A stretch of DNA of 64,000 bases from Megalobrama amblycephala (Eukaryota; Chordata; Actinopteri; Cypriniformes; Xenocyprididae), in the NCBI RefSeq assembly GCF_018812025.1, contig NC_063061.1:39726674-39790673 (forward strand), read 5' to 3'. Of the stretch, positions 1-10,971 are shown piece after piece. The position numbers and the translations under genes are program-made. The notes beneath the pieces were generated by a model. It worked only from the letters and a program-made list of their open reading frames with translations, was not told where the DNA came from and ran no database searches. How positions within the stretch are numbered: the first letter of the stretch is position 1; every line of letters starts with the position of its first letter.

Positions 1-185
1 TTAACATTATATCAGTTAATGAAATACGTTATTTTACCGTAAATTTAACAGATTTAAAATGTAAAATTCACATGTAACTCCGTAAGTATGTTTACGGTTT
101 GATGTCATTTTTACAGTATTGTTCTGGTAACCACAGCTGCCGGTATTTTTCCGTAGAAACAACGGGATTTTTTTTTACAGTGAAC
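1..185. mobile_element. MITE end, cut by the window edge
   Basis: AT-rich sequence with repeated ACGGT/TTTACAGT words ending in a T-run followed by TTACAGTGA. This resembles the end of a teleost palindromic MITE. The other end lies outside the window, so neither terminal repeat nor target duplication can be checked. Confidence 0.4.
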
Positions 186-330
186 GTAAACTGTATGTTC
201 TCAGTTGACATTGTTCAAACTGATTAGAACTTTTACGATCAGAATGAATTTTGCAGAGACTAGTGACTCTGACTTCATTCTTTCTGAGAAGGACAAATAA
301 ACCCTCTTAATCCTATTCTCTATATAACCA
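186..330 (+). repeat. Segment duplicated at 27,148-27,296
   Basis: The run from GTAAACTGTATGTTCTCAGT through a GGACAAATAAAC motif is repeated almost unchanged at 27,148-27,296. The AATAAA inside it could be an old polyadenylation signal on the plus strand. It may be part of the segmental duplication or a dispersed element; two copies cannot tell. Confidence 0.7.
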
Positions 331-369
331 TCTCTTGAGTATAAAACAGTGTGAGAGTGAGGGAATTAA

Positions 370-796
370 AATCATGATATTTTTAGTGATATTTGTAAAT
401 TGTCTTTCTAAATATTTCATTAGCATGTTGCTAATGTACTGTTAAATGTGATTAAAGTTACCATCGTTTCTTACTGTATTCACGGAGACAAGAGCCGTCG
501 CTATTTTAATTTTTAAACAATTGCAGTCTGTATAATTCATAAACACAACTTCATTCTTTATAAATCTCTCCAACAGTGTAATGTTAGCTTTAGCCACGGA
601 GCACCATCAAACTCATTCAGAATCAAATGTAAATAAACACTGTACTTATATGATCCAATGCATGCAGCATGCATGATGAACACTTTGTAAAGATCCATTT
701 TGAGGGTTATATTAGCTGTGCGAACTTTTTTTATGCAATGTATTATAGAGTTGTGAGCTTGGGGATGGGGAGCACGAGCATTTAAAGGGGCTGACT
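370..796 (-). mobile_element. Inverted partial copy of the TTAA element
   Basis: Reverse complement of roughly 3,400-3,825 of the complete element at 3,231-4,174, including the ATCATGATATTTTTAGTGAT end and the CATGCATGCAGCATGCATG palindrome region. Both ends are missing. A short open frame on the minus strand here recurs in the other copy and is element sequence, not a gene. Confidence 0.75.
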
Positions 797-1663
797 TCAT
801 TTGTCCATTTATTACATTTCTTTATTTCACTGATTCATGTGTTCCAGATATACAGTAGAAACACACTTTGATTCACACATGATCTTTCACACACTGAATG
901 GTTTTTGCAGTAAAAAATAATAAATAAACAGATAACTTATAAAGTGATTTCAATATTAAATATGATTTGATGGATAGACTCAGATTCCACACTGAATCCA
1001 GTTCAGTTCTCTGATCCAAACATCTGAACTGAATCCAGATCAGTGTTCACTGATATCAACATTCATAATTACAGTATTACTGATGATTATGACACTTTGA
1101 CACGCTCATATTCTCCTCCAGATGGCGTAGTTTACTGCTCTTTCTTTAACACTGATTGACCGTTGAAATAAAATCCACTTCACTTTCAGTTTCATCTTGT
1201 TTTTCAGTGTGATTTTCTTTTCTTTCTTAGATCAGACGCATAAAGGTTCAGCAGTGACTGTATTTTTCAGTATAGATCGCTCACATTCACATAAATCACA
1301 CAAATGAAATGTTCTTACAGGTCAAATGTCTGTGAAAAACACTCTTTTGAAGGTCCGTTCATCCCTCCTTCGCTCCGCTCGTCCTGTAAGAGTCTCTGGG
1401 ATGATGTAGTCTCATCTGACATCTCTGTCCCGTTTGTGTCCTTTATTATTATTATGATTATTGCTTCATTAAAGTTGATTTTCCATCAGTTCCAGCTGCA
1501 CACGTCAGTAGTTTCTGTGAGTGGTTTATATTTCATCTGTCAGTGAATGACTCTCTACAGCTTCATCATGACAAACTGAAGAAAATCAAGATTACAGATC
1601 ATTTAATAAATCTTTATAATCAGTTCCAGATGAACTCAAACTCTGTGATGGTAAAATACTCAC
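797..1663. other. Non-coding stretch with an inverted duplicate of 29.4 kb
   Basis: No gene is supported. Bases about 1,020-1,150 match the reverse complement of about 29,405-29,545 (shared words CATATTCTCCTCCAGATGGC and TAGTTTACTGCTCTTTCTTT, the second with a mismatch), so this is a duplicated intergenic segment. An ISRE-like site at 1,184 is listed separately. Confidence 0.6.
1184..1193. promoter_or_regulatory. ISRE-like motif
   Basis: TTTCAGTTTC is a perfect GAAANNGAAA interferon-stimulated response core in reverse orientation. No TATA box or start site can be tied to it, and the nearest family exon (1,664-1,843, minus) lies upstream of it. Chance occurrence is possible. Confidence 0.25.
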
Positions 1664-1843
1664 AGTTTGGTCTTTTTGGATCCACACTGTCCTGTTGATG
1701 AAACATCATGGATCTTTTCTTCTTTAATTCTTCAGATTGTGAGTTTTTCTCTCTGTTCTCCTGGTTTTTGTTGTTCAGTTGTTTCTGAATCTTCATATTC
1801 GGTCCGTCACACATCATCTCCAGTCCATTGATCTTTATTCTCT
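1664..1843 (-). CDS. Diverged exon related to E3 of the repeated small-gene family
   Basis: Open frame of about 60 codons, rich in K, E, N and Q, ending DPKRPN. The splice donor context (CCAAACT followed by GTGAGT) is the same as in copies A and C of the family. A plausible acceptor (CCCCAAGCAG) precedes it. Its interior differs strongly from the E3 of copies A-D, and no E1, E2 or E4 partner was found nearby. It may be a distant paralogue or a relic. Function unknown. Confidence 0.35.
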
Positions 1844-3226
1844 CTGCTTGGGGAAAAACTATTATTTGCATTGCTGCCAAAAATGGTGTAAATTCAGAAC
1901 CCTTTCAGATAAATCATGTTTAACACACGCAGACAGTCGAGTGTCAGCTGATGTATTCTGACACTGGGGCAAGTTGTCACACTTTTAACTCGGTGAAGTC
2001 AAATCATTTTTGAAAGTTTAATTCTGTTTATAGAAATACACTGTAAATGTAAAAATTCCCTCTGTTGAACTCTGAACATTTACTATCCAGGAAAACAAGA
2101 AACAGTTTATCTAACAGACGTTTTGCTGTTTATGGACAATGATTATGAAATATTAGCATGCATTTGTCAAATCTTTGTTTTACCAAAAGACCTAATTGCA
2201 ATAAATACAATGTAAAAAAAACTAAACAAAAAAAAACATCATATATTTATATGGAAAAAACACATTTGTCCTAAAAGCACAGTTCAACCTTTCAAAAGAC
2301 CTTCACATCATTCTAATATATAATATTTCTAATATATTAAATATCAAATTATATTATTATATTACACTTATTTTCCTGATACACGTGTTATTTAAAACAT
2401 TAAATGAGTTTAAAGCTGACTTACGAGAAGCATGAGATCCACAGCAGTCTTCTGTATAATCACAGATCAAGACACTTTGACTTCTGGTCGTCTCAAATGT
2501 CAAAAGACGTCAGAAAGTGTTTAAACATTAACCCTGAACCAACTTTATCACAAACTATGATCTGAATCACAGAGTTAAATGATATATGAGCTTTGATATG
2601 CTCATGGATAAAAAAGTAAAGAGTTTAAATTGTTTGTTTAGTGAATTTATATTTGTAACAGATGAAGAAACAGTGCACTGAAATAATGACATCTATTATA
2701 AGAAGGTTCATACATTAGACCAAAATATTGATATTGACGACATGATTAAAGGGATAGTTCAACCAAAAATGAAAATATCTCACCCTCATATGTTGTTTCA
2801 AACCACTTTTGTGGCACACTGTTATTTATTTATTTATTTTGTATGTATTTATTTTTAAAGTGCAACATTTGTTAACAGTTTCTACTGTTATAGATATTGT
2901 GGTATATTGTGGTATGTTGTGTATAAAACATGAAGGTTGAAGATCTGAGCTGAAAGACTGGAAGTGTAAAGTAATTAAATCTGTGTTCACACTTGGCATG
3001 TTTGATTGGATTTAAACTAACTCTGGTGCGATCGCTCTGTTAATGCGGTTCATTTGAATAAGTGTGAACGCTGCCATCTGAACCCTGGTCTGCTGAAAAT
3101 GAACTGTGGTGCGGTTCGAATGATATATAATGAACAACACGCACCAAAGACACGTAAACGAACTGCAGTATTCAGTATTGAGCTCTTGTTGATCTGAACC
3201 GCTTCAGTTCATCCGTTACTGATGTT
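1844..3226. other. Non-coding stretch
   Basis: No gene is supported. Bases about 2,749-2,812 (AGGGATAGTTCAACCAAAAA and on) are a fragment of the very common fish repeat that reads TTCACCCAAAAATGAAAA. A GTAAGT donor-like site near 2,420 (minus) follows a short ATG reading of only three codons, too weak to call an exon. Confidence 0.6.
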
Positions 3227-3230
3227 TTAA

Positions 3231-4174
3231 AGGTGCCCTAGAACGCTTTTTCACAAGATGTAATATAAGTCTAAAGTGTCTCCTGAATGTGTCTGTGAAG
3301 TTTCAACTCAAAATACCCCATAGATTTTTTTAAATAAATTTTTTTAACGGCCTATTTTGGGGCATCATTATAAATGTGCCGATTCAGGCTGCGGCCCCTT
3401 TAAATTCTCGCGCTCCCCACCCCCGAGCTCTCGACTATAATACATTGCATAAACAAAGTTTACACAGCTAATATAACCCTCAAATGGATCTTTACAAAGT
3501 GTTCGTCATGCATACTGCATGCATGCGTCGGATCATGTGAGTATAGTATTTATTTGGATGTTTACATTTGATTCTGAATGAGTTTGATAGTGCTCCGTGG
3601 CTAAAGCTAACATTACACACTGTTGGAGAGATTTATAAAGAATGAAGTTGTGTTTATGCATTATACAGACTGCAAGTGTTTAATAATGAAAATAGCGACG
3701 GCTCTTGTCTCCGTGAATACAGTAAGAAACGATGGTAACTTTAACCACATTTAACAGTACGTTAGCAACATGCTAACAAAACATTTAGAAAGACAATTTA
3801 CAAATATCACTAAAAATATCATGATATCATGGATCATGTCAGTTATTATTGCTCCATCTGCCATTTTTCGCTGTTGTTCTTGCTTGCTTACCTAGTCTGA
3901 TGATTCAGCTGTGCACAGATCCAGACGTTAATACTGGCTGCCCTTGTGTAATGCCTTGAACATGGGCTGGCATATGCAAATATTGGGGGCGTACATATTA
4001 ATGATCCCGACTGTTGCGTCACAGTCGTTCTTCGGAGGTCTTTTAAACAAATTAGATTTATATGAGGAGGAGGAAACAATGGAGTTTGAGACTCACTGTA
4101 TGTCATTTCCATGTACTGAACTCTTGTTATTCAACTATGCTGAGGTAAATTCAATTTTCAATTCTATGGCACCT
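3231..4174 (+). mobile_element. Non-autonomous DNA transposon with TTAA target duplication
   Basis: Terminal inverted repeats AGGTGCCCTAGAA and TTCTATGGCACCT bound a 944-bp element, flanked by TTAA at 3,227-3,230 and 4,175-4,178. TTAA duplications are typical of the piggyBac and Kolobok superfamilies; no transposase is present to decide between them. Partial copies lie at 370-796 (inverted) and about 33,555-33,655. Confidence 0.85.
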
Positions 4175-4178
4175 TTAA

Positions 4179-6130
4179 TAAATGAGAGACGTTCATGTGC
4201 AGCTGCTGGAGTTTATTACGTCTTATCTGCAGGTTTATAATCATGTTTCCATCATTCATGATTTCCATTCCATCACTCTTTCTCCTTATCTAAGCTGAAC
4301 TTTGACTGTCTTTCCATTTTCATCTGTCAGTGAAGAAAATAAACATACGGTCAACTGATATTTATATGTTTCTTAAGTTAATTTAATGAAGGCGATCAGG
4401 AAAGCTAGGTAACTAAATGTATTAAATTCATTCACAGTATGTGCACATTTATTATTAATCATTTATCATTACGATGACAACAGCTTTCTTGTGTCCTCAA
4501 ATTGTCAGTTACTTATTACATTATACATGAATCACATAAATTAAATCTATTTTTATTTAAAAATGGGGTAATTAGACAAAAGTTTATTAGATTGCACCCC
4601 TGATTATCTTTGTTGGTAGTTTAATTATCTTAAAACATCTGTCAAATATGAAACGTTTAGCTATTTAACAGGTCAATCCAGCACTGGAGCCGCAGATATT
4701 TAACTGGATAAAAAATGTTTGAATTATTCTTAAATCTGGATCTGGTTTATATAAGAGAGGGTTTTTTTTACATTTATTTGTATAGCACATTTGACAATAT
4801 GAATGATGAAAATGCATGTTTCTACATTATAATTAAGATTGATCTGTTATCAGAGGAGACTGTGTTAAAGTAATGTCTGTATGTCAGAAATGTACAAATA
4901 ATACAGTCTTGCAGGTGCAGTAGTTAACGTCACAGAACCAATAATCACAGTAAAGCAATGATTTCATTACAGAATGTGGATGTGTGATAATAATCTTAAG
5001 TCTCTTCACAGGTTTGATAATCATCTGAAGTCTCTTCCTGACACTAAACACATCATACACACTTTCAGAGGTCTAGTGTTCTTCAGTTCAGCCTGAGGGT
5101 GGCGCTCTAATGTTGATTGACAGGCTCTAAATACACGTGACACACAAAGAATGCCATCTTAGAATTGCCTTAATGCAGTATTTATTACCTCTGAATCCTG
5201 TTTTTAAAATGACAAGTTATTGAACAATTTGGGCAAGGGAAAAAAGTCATGTCTCAGAGCAAACAAACAGTAAAGTATTTGAGTAAATGTTATTTGTTAG
5301 TGTCTTTTTGGCTACTTTGTAGTTGTACTGACTATCAAAGCTACTTTTACTCTCTACTTGACAACATTTTAGAATAAGTAAATGTACTTTTTTACTCCAG
5401 GACATTTGTGATGAGTTATGCAAATACAAATTACATTTTTTATGACACCTAACTTTTTCTGCAGCAGTTTGTTTCTGAATAAGCATGATTTCTCATGTCT
5501 CTCAGCTGTCTGGGACTAGTGCATCTTTAAGCCTATATTCAGAGTAAAATACTTAAACTGTTAAAATCAGATACTTTTACTCAAATCGTATTAGAATTGG
5601 TGACTTGTAACTTGTCATGGAGTCATTTTGCTGTAAGGTATCTGTACTTTTACTCAATATGGTTTAAGGCACTCTTTACTGCTCTGATAAAGAGGTTATT
5701 CACATGAGCAAATGTAAACTGAAGGGTTTATACTCTCATTAATTTGATACGCTGCTCCACACAGGAAGAACACATGCCAACTAGTTACTGACCTGATTCA
5801 GACTAACACACACACAGCTGAAGATTAATATCAGCTAGATCTGGAGTGAGGTTTATGATATGTGAATATAAATCTGCCTCAATGGTTCTCAGTTAGAGCG
5901 CTGCAGTTCCATGATTCACCACAGATTGACACTGGATTATTGTGTGGCGCTGTAGAGCTGGAGAGACTCACTCTCTGTCCTGCTTAGCATCATAATATCT
6001 GAACACCTAACAATATTAGTTGCAGAATGTTGAGCACATTTACGACTTATTATTGATTATTATTTATTATTGATTCAGTTTATAGAGGTCTACACAGAGG
6101 TCTGCCCTTACAGAGGAGCAGCGGCTGTAG
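4179..6130. other. Non-coding stretch with a segment shared with 40.8 kb
   Basis: No gene is supported. About 4,670-4,800 (GGTCAATCCAGCACTGGAGC through a TTTATTTGTATAGCAC motif) matches about 40,783-40,960 in the same order and orientation, pointing to segmental duplication. The rest is unremarkable AT-rich sequence apart from the repeat at 5,270. Confidence 0.6.
5270..5665. repeat. Dispersed repeat rich in TACTTTTACTC
   Basis: Repeated words TACTTTTACTC and AAGTAAATGTACTTTT in both directions give a loose fold-back structure, as in the fish repeats made of GTACTTTTACTC motifs. Boundaries are approximate and no target duplication was found. Confidence 0.4.
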
Positions 6131-7480
6131 TCCCAGTCAAGTCAGCTTTATTTCTAACACTTTAGATTGTTTCAAAGCAGCTTCACAGTAATAATCAGGG
6201 AAAATAATGATTCAATGATGCAAACAGAGTTCAATTTCATCTGTACAGCAGCTGTCAAAACAAAAACTGAAGTTTTATTGTCAAACTGAAGTCAGTTCAG
6301 TGTTGATTCAGTTCAGTTCAGTGTTGATTCAGTTCAGTGTTGATTTAATTCAGTGTTGATTTAGTTCAGTGTTGATTCAGTTTATTCAGTTCAGGTCAGT
6401 GTTGATTCAGTTCAGTGTTGATTCAGTTCAGTGTTGATTTAATTCAGTGTTGATTTAGTTCAGTGTTGATTCAGTTTATTCAGTTCAGGTCAGTGTTGAT
6501 TCAGTTCAGTGTTGATTTAATTCAGTCTTGATTTAATTCAGTGTTGATTTAGTTCAGTGTTGATTCAGTTTATTCAGTTCAGGTCAGTGTTGATTCAGTT
6601 CAGTGTTGATTCAGTTCAGTGTTGATTCAGTTCAGTGTTGATTTAATTCAGTGTTGATTTAGTTCAGTGTTGATTCAGTTTATTCAGTTCAGGTCAGTGT
6701 TGATTCAGTTCAGTGTTGATTCAGTTCAGTGTTGATTCAGTTCAGTGTTGATTTAATTCAGTGTTGATTTAGTTCAGTGTTGATTTAGTTCAGTGTTGAT
6801 TCAGTTTATTCAGTTCAGGTCAGTGTTGATTCAGTTCAGTGTTGATTTAGTTCAGTGTTGATTCAGTTTATTCAGTTCAGGTCAGTGTTGATTCAGTTCA
6901 GTGTTGATTTAATTCAGTGTTGATTTAATTCAGTGTTGATTTAGTTCAGTGTTGATTCAGTTTATTCAGTTCAGGTCAGTGTTGATTCAGTTCAGTGTTG
7001 ATTCAGTTCAGTGTTGATTCAGTTCAGTGTTGATTTAGTTCAGTGTTGATTCAGTTTATTCAGTTCAGGTCAGTGTTGATTCAGTTCAGTGTTGATTCAG
7101 TTCAGTGTTGATTTAATTCAGTGTTGATTTAGTTCAGTGTTGATTCAGTTTATTCAGTTCAGGTCAGTGTTGATTCAGTTCAGTTCAGTGTTGATTCAAT
7201 TCAGTTTTGATTCAGTTCAGTTCAGTGTTGATTCAGTTCAGTTGTAAAGATCATCAATCATTAAATTAGTTCATTTCATCTTTAAATCAGTTCTGGCTCA
7301 GTCCAGCTCAGTTCAGCTCTCATTCAGCAGCATCAGATACAGTCAGATCAGTAATACTGTTGAATATTAAGTGTCCTCGACTGAATGAGGAGACAGCGGC
7401 AAGAACCCAAACTCCAACAGTGACAGAATGGAGAAAAAACCTTGGGAGAAACCAGGATTGGTCGCTCAGTTCTCCAGTGA
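6131..7480 (+). repeat. Dispersed repeat (CTTTATTT...CAAAGCAGCTTCACAG family) with internal expansion
   Basis: It starts with the AGTCAGCTTTATTTCTAACA and CAAAGCAGCTTCACAGTAAT words and ends near ACCTTGGGAGAAACCAGGAT. The same family lies at 20,224-20,310, 25,488-26,850 (interrupted) and 58,380-58,545. Here its internal CAGTTCAGTGTTGATTCAGT part has expanded into a minisatellite (6,291-7,242). The other full copies lack the expansion. Confidence 0.75.
6291..7242 (+). repeat. 16-bp minisatellite with a 94-bp higher-order period
   Basis: Basic unit TTCAGTGTTGATTCAG, with variants ending TTAA or TTAG, repeated about 50-60 times. A junction motif TTTATTCAGTTCAGGTCAG recurs at 6,381, 6,475, 6,569, 6,679, 6,805, 6,867, 6,961, 7,055 and 7,149. 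Spacings are 94, 94, 110, 126, 62, 94, 94 and 94, that is 94 plus or minus multiples of 16. This is a nested tandem array. It is not a CRISPR, because there are no unique spacers. Confidence 0.95.
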
Positions 7481-7719
7481 ACTGAAGACATGAAGTTGTT
7501 TGTTTGTGAATGTGTGTTTCTCTGTGATGGACCAGCTGTCTGTTCAGAGTGTTTCTCTGTCTTATGCACTGAAAGCATGTTCAAGAGTTTCAGTATCAAA
7601 CAGAGCAGGATTGAGACTCTGATCTGAGGAAGATTATTGTTTGTGATCAGATGAGTCTGTAAAAGCTGAAGGAATCCAGGAGTGAAGAGACTGTGTTCTG
7701 ATGATGATGAAGAAGATGT

Positions 7720-8543
7720 TCAGGTCTTCAGCTGCTGATGGACGTCAGTGATGTTGTGTGATCTTGATGAAGGGTTTTGATGAGAGAATCTCACCTTAGT
7801 TTTGAAATCACATGACACTAGAAATCACAAATATATATCAGATTATCTCATTGTTTTGGGTTTGTTTTAATGTTCTCAATCTATAACACTTTCTGTCAAT
7901 TAAACACAATCACACATCTGTGAACTTTCATCAGTGACTCTGAATGTGACACTTTATGACAGGAGTGTGAAGACAATAACAGTAAATCGATCAAGACTTT
8001 AAGAGTCATAATGATCAAACACTCACAGTTTGGCTTTATGCCCATACTGCCACATCTATCATTTCTCTGTCCTCTTTCTTCTTGTGGTTCACTGGTTTGT
8101 GTCTCCATTTCTCTCTCTGTCTTCTTGTTTTCTGCTGCTCTGTGATTTCTGAGGCTCCAGCAGTTTTCTGTAATCATTATTTTAATTCTACACCACATTT
8201 TTATCTGTTCAATCACACAGAAGACATAAACAGTTTAGTTAAAGCCAGTGGTGTCAGTTCATTCATTTAGTCTGTCAGCAGTCAGAACATGAAGATGTTC
8301 AGCTGAAAGAACAACAGATAAGAACACCAAACTACCAAATCTCTAGCCTGCCAGACCATCATTACCATCATCATCATCATCAGTAGTAGTAGTAATATTT
8401 CTGTCCTGTTGCTGATGGTCAGAAATGTGTATTTTGACATTTTAGTTTCATATTGTAATACACGCCTCATTAATGAATGAATAAATAAAACTTTGCAAAA
8501 AAGGTGTTTAATCACCTTGTGATGATCTGAAGAGAGTAAACAT
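7720..8543 (-). CDS. Repeated small-gene family, copy A (E1, E3, E4)
   Basis: Unrecognised gene. E1 is 8,516-8,543 (ATG, encodes MFTLFRSSQ plus one base, donor GTGATT). E3 is 8,027-8,204 (178 nt, begins IKMWCRIKIMITENCW, donor GTGAGT). E4 is 7,720-7,817 (acceptor TTTCTAG, begins LSCDFKTKVRFSHQN, ends TGA). E3 ends in phase 1 and joins E4 in frame. E4 has lost the codons for DPDDPVKIDSDV that copies B-D keep. No E2 is visible between E1 and E3. Direct E1-to-E3 splicing changes frame and stops within six codons, so A is probably broken or uses another start. The product would be hydrophilic and charged, with no signal peptide or known domain. Confidence 0.45.
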
Positions 8544-9209
8544 CCACACAGATCTGACACCTCTGCTGGTGTTGTGCTGAATGATCTTCATGTGAGAGAG
8601 TTTTTAACCTCAGATCTTGGTTGATCAACGCCCACAACCGACCAAATTATAAGGACCAAATAGTTTGCTGTTGTGCACTTTTTAGAGAATAGCCAGTTAA
8701 CCAACCACATTTTCATGCTGAAACTCCAAAGCAGAACAGACTCTGATCTGTGGTGGATATTTGCCATTTCATACCCTTGGAATTACTGGTTCTGAGCAGT
8801 TTTGACATATGAAGTTTCTTTCATACATGAAAATGACAGAGATACTAAAAATCCAGGTTTATTGGGAGACAAGTCATCTCAATGACAAAAATCTCCCTGA
8901 ATGTCCCAATACATCTCTGTGAAGCCTATTCTAACTGTACAATATCAAAATCATCTTTAATTTGTAAATGGGGATTTTTGGATCTGGCAATAATTTTCAA
9001 GAAACAAACAGTTTACTTACTAATTTGTTTAAAAAAAAAAAATAGTGTTGTAACAATGTGTTGACACACATGAGAAAGTTAAATTTAATGCTTTCTCTGA
9101 CATGTATTTCATATTTTACAATGAATATTTTTTTCTTGTTCAAGTTAAGCATAAAAGGCAGTGCTAAATATTTTGTCCAGTGCAGATGTTAAATTTAGGT
9201 AGGAATATG
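8544..9209. other. Non-coding upstream region of copy A
   Basis: No gene is supported. It would hold the promoter of copy A, but I see no clear TATA box or ISRE close to its ATG, unlike copies B and D. A run of twelve A at about 9,032-9,043 is the only low-complexity feature. Confidence 0.5.
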
Positions 9210-9873
9210 CACTCTCAGAAAATAAAGTCTGTAATTGTACCTTGTTGGCTTGTCACTGGGGCTGTACCCTCGAGGGTACAGCTTTTGTACCCTTGGCATA
9301 TGCTCGGGAACATGTATGTACCTTTTTGACCCTCAAAAAGGTACATACATGTACCTTGAGGTCCAATAATAAGCCCTATGGGGTACGTTAGTGTAGATTG
9401 TACATTGGGGGACAAAAATGGACTGCACCCCCAGGGGCGGATCTACCGGGGTGGCACGGGGTGGCAACTGCCACCCTAAGAAAAAGCTTTGCCACCCCAT
9501 CTGCCACCCCAAAATTATCAGAGAATAACATATAAATGTTAGCAGTGTTTCAAGTACTACTGCTTTTCAGCAGCGGCGCTTCAATGTGATGACATAAAAA
9601 AGACAGCGTATTGCAAAATAATGGCAAGAAAACACGTCTTTCAACAAACTGCACGCGCACTCAGCACGCCCAATGTAGTCCGCTTCATTAACAAATGACT
9701 CATATGAATCGGTTCTTTGGGAGTCAAAAACACAGCGCAGCCAAGTTCACTTACGAATTGTTTTCCATTTGTTCGTGAAACGGAAAATTGCTGCTTCTCG
9801 GCTAACTCAGAAGTCCTTGAATTTTCGTAATTTTTTGCGAGCTGATTCTCCGACCGCCCGCTCCACTTTCATC

Positions 9874-9953
9874 ATGGATAAAGGTCTTTTTGCCATCCGA
9901 CGAAACGGTAACATGAAATCAGTAAGAAGATCCCGATCGCAGAAACTAGTTAG
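9874..9953 (+). pseudogene. Probable first exon of the deleted hAT transposase
   Basis: ATG in the context ATCATGGATAAAG opens a basic reading of 26 codons (MDKGLFAIRRNGNMKSVRRS, then RSQKLVR) and runs into a consensus donor TTAG/GTAAGAA at 9,954. It lies about 440 bp inside the hAT left end, where a transposase first exon would be. No later exon with BED-finger or dimerisation motifs is visible, so the coding body was deleted. The assignment to transposase is inference from position. Confidence 0.4.
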
Positions 9954-10511
9954 GTAAGAATCTAAACGTATTTTAGCTTTTCTCGATTTCTAACACATTA
10001 TAAGTGATTCAGTTGGCCCAGTTTCCCAAACCATTCGTTCAGTTCTCAAAACAAAGACACATTTCTCAAAACGTTTAACAATGACTACATTAGGTAGCAA
10101 AACTGATGACACACACCAGTCAAAATCTGAGAGAGAGCTGAAAGAATAATTTACAGGGGTTTTAAACTTACACAGTACCAGTAATTTAGTTGAGGGAATT
10201 TTCACTATATGAACACTTGTGATTGTCAACTTTCTCTGTAGCCATTTGTACTGTATTTTTGCAGAACTGAGAAATGACTGTCTTGTGTCAGAAGACCAAT
10301 ACACTGCTATAGTACCATACTGTAATAAAATTTGACCAAATGTGCAGAGGATGTTGAGTTTAGTTTTACTGTAATTGACAGTATACTGTATTGTGGTGCA
10401 TACCAAGTTCATACATATCTACTGCCAGATCAATTTACAATAGTAAAATGAAAAAAATTGCTGTATTTTACTGTATCTGTAAATTTATTTTTGTATAGTG
10501 TAGTAGACAGT

Positions 10512-10971
10512 TGTTACAACAGAGACACGGAGACAGAGGTAAAAGCAATCCAGGTAAGTTTTATTTCACAATTAGCAGAGCACTGGGTGATAGTAAGCAG
10601 ATATGTGGTTCTTGAGAGATGAATGGAATGTAATACTGTCCTTTTTAAACTTGCAGATGCTGGAGGAGAGATGCACTGGAGGGAGACGACGGAGACACTC
10701 ACACACACAGGCAGGTAGGCACACGAGGAGAACAGGAGACGAAGGAGATGAAGGAGATCGCTGGAGCAGGTAAGTATGTCGTTGGGAGTCCTTAAGGTAA
10801 GCATACATGTGTTGTAGTGCAAACGAGACCGGACAGTGAGTGTGTGTGAGTGTGGTGGCTTTATAGTGGTGGTAATGATGGTGCTGATGATCTGCAGGTG
10901 GCGGTGATTAGTATGCTGGTGATTGAGTGCGTGGGTAAGGGAGTGAGGTGGAACCTGACGTGTCTGTGACA
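10512..10971 (-). repeat. 3' LTR of the chromovirus
   Basis: 460 bp, near-identical to 15,540-16,005. AATAAA on the coding strand is at 10,560-10,565. The last 64 bases of the pol frame, stop included, read into this LTR. Confidence 0.95.

Noticed and set aside
558..800. 80-codon open frame, minus strand
   Set aside because: The same reading occurs in the other copy of the TTAA element (about 3,480-3,600, plus strand); it is repeat sequence.
1304..1546. 80-codon frame downstream of an ISRE-like site
   Set aside because: No TATA, no clear splice sites, and no similarity to other sequence in the window; the pairing with the ISRE is likely chance.
6291..7242. CRISPR-like array
   Set aside because: The repeat is a contiguous 16-bp tandem unit without unique spacers, in a eukaryotic repeat; it is a minisatellite.
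9990..10412. 140-codon open frame, minus strand
   Set aside because: Inside the hAT element left arm, antisense to its remaining exon, with no known motif.
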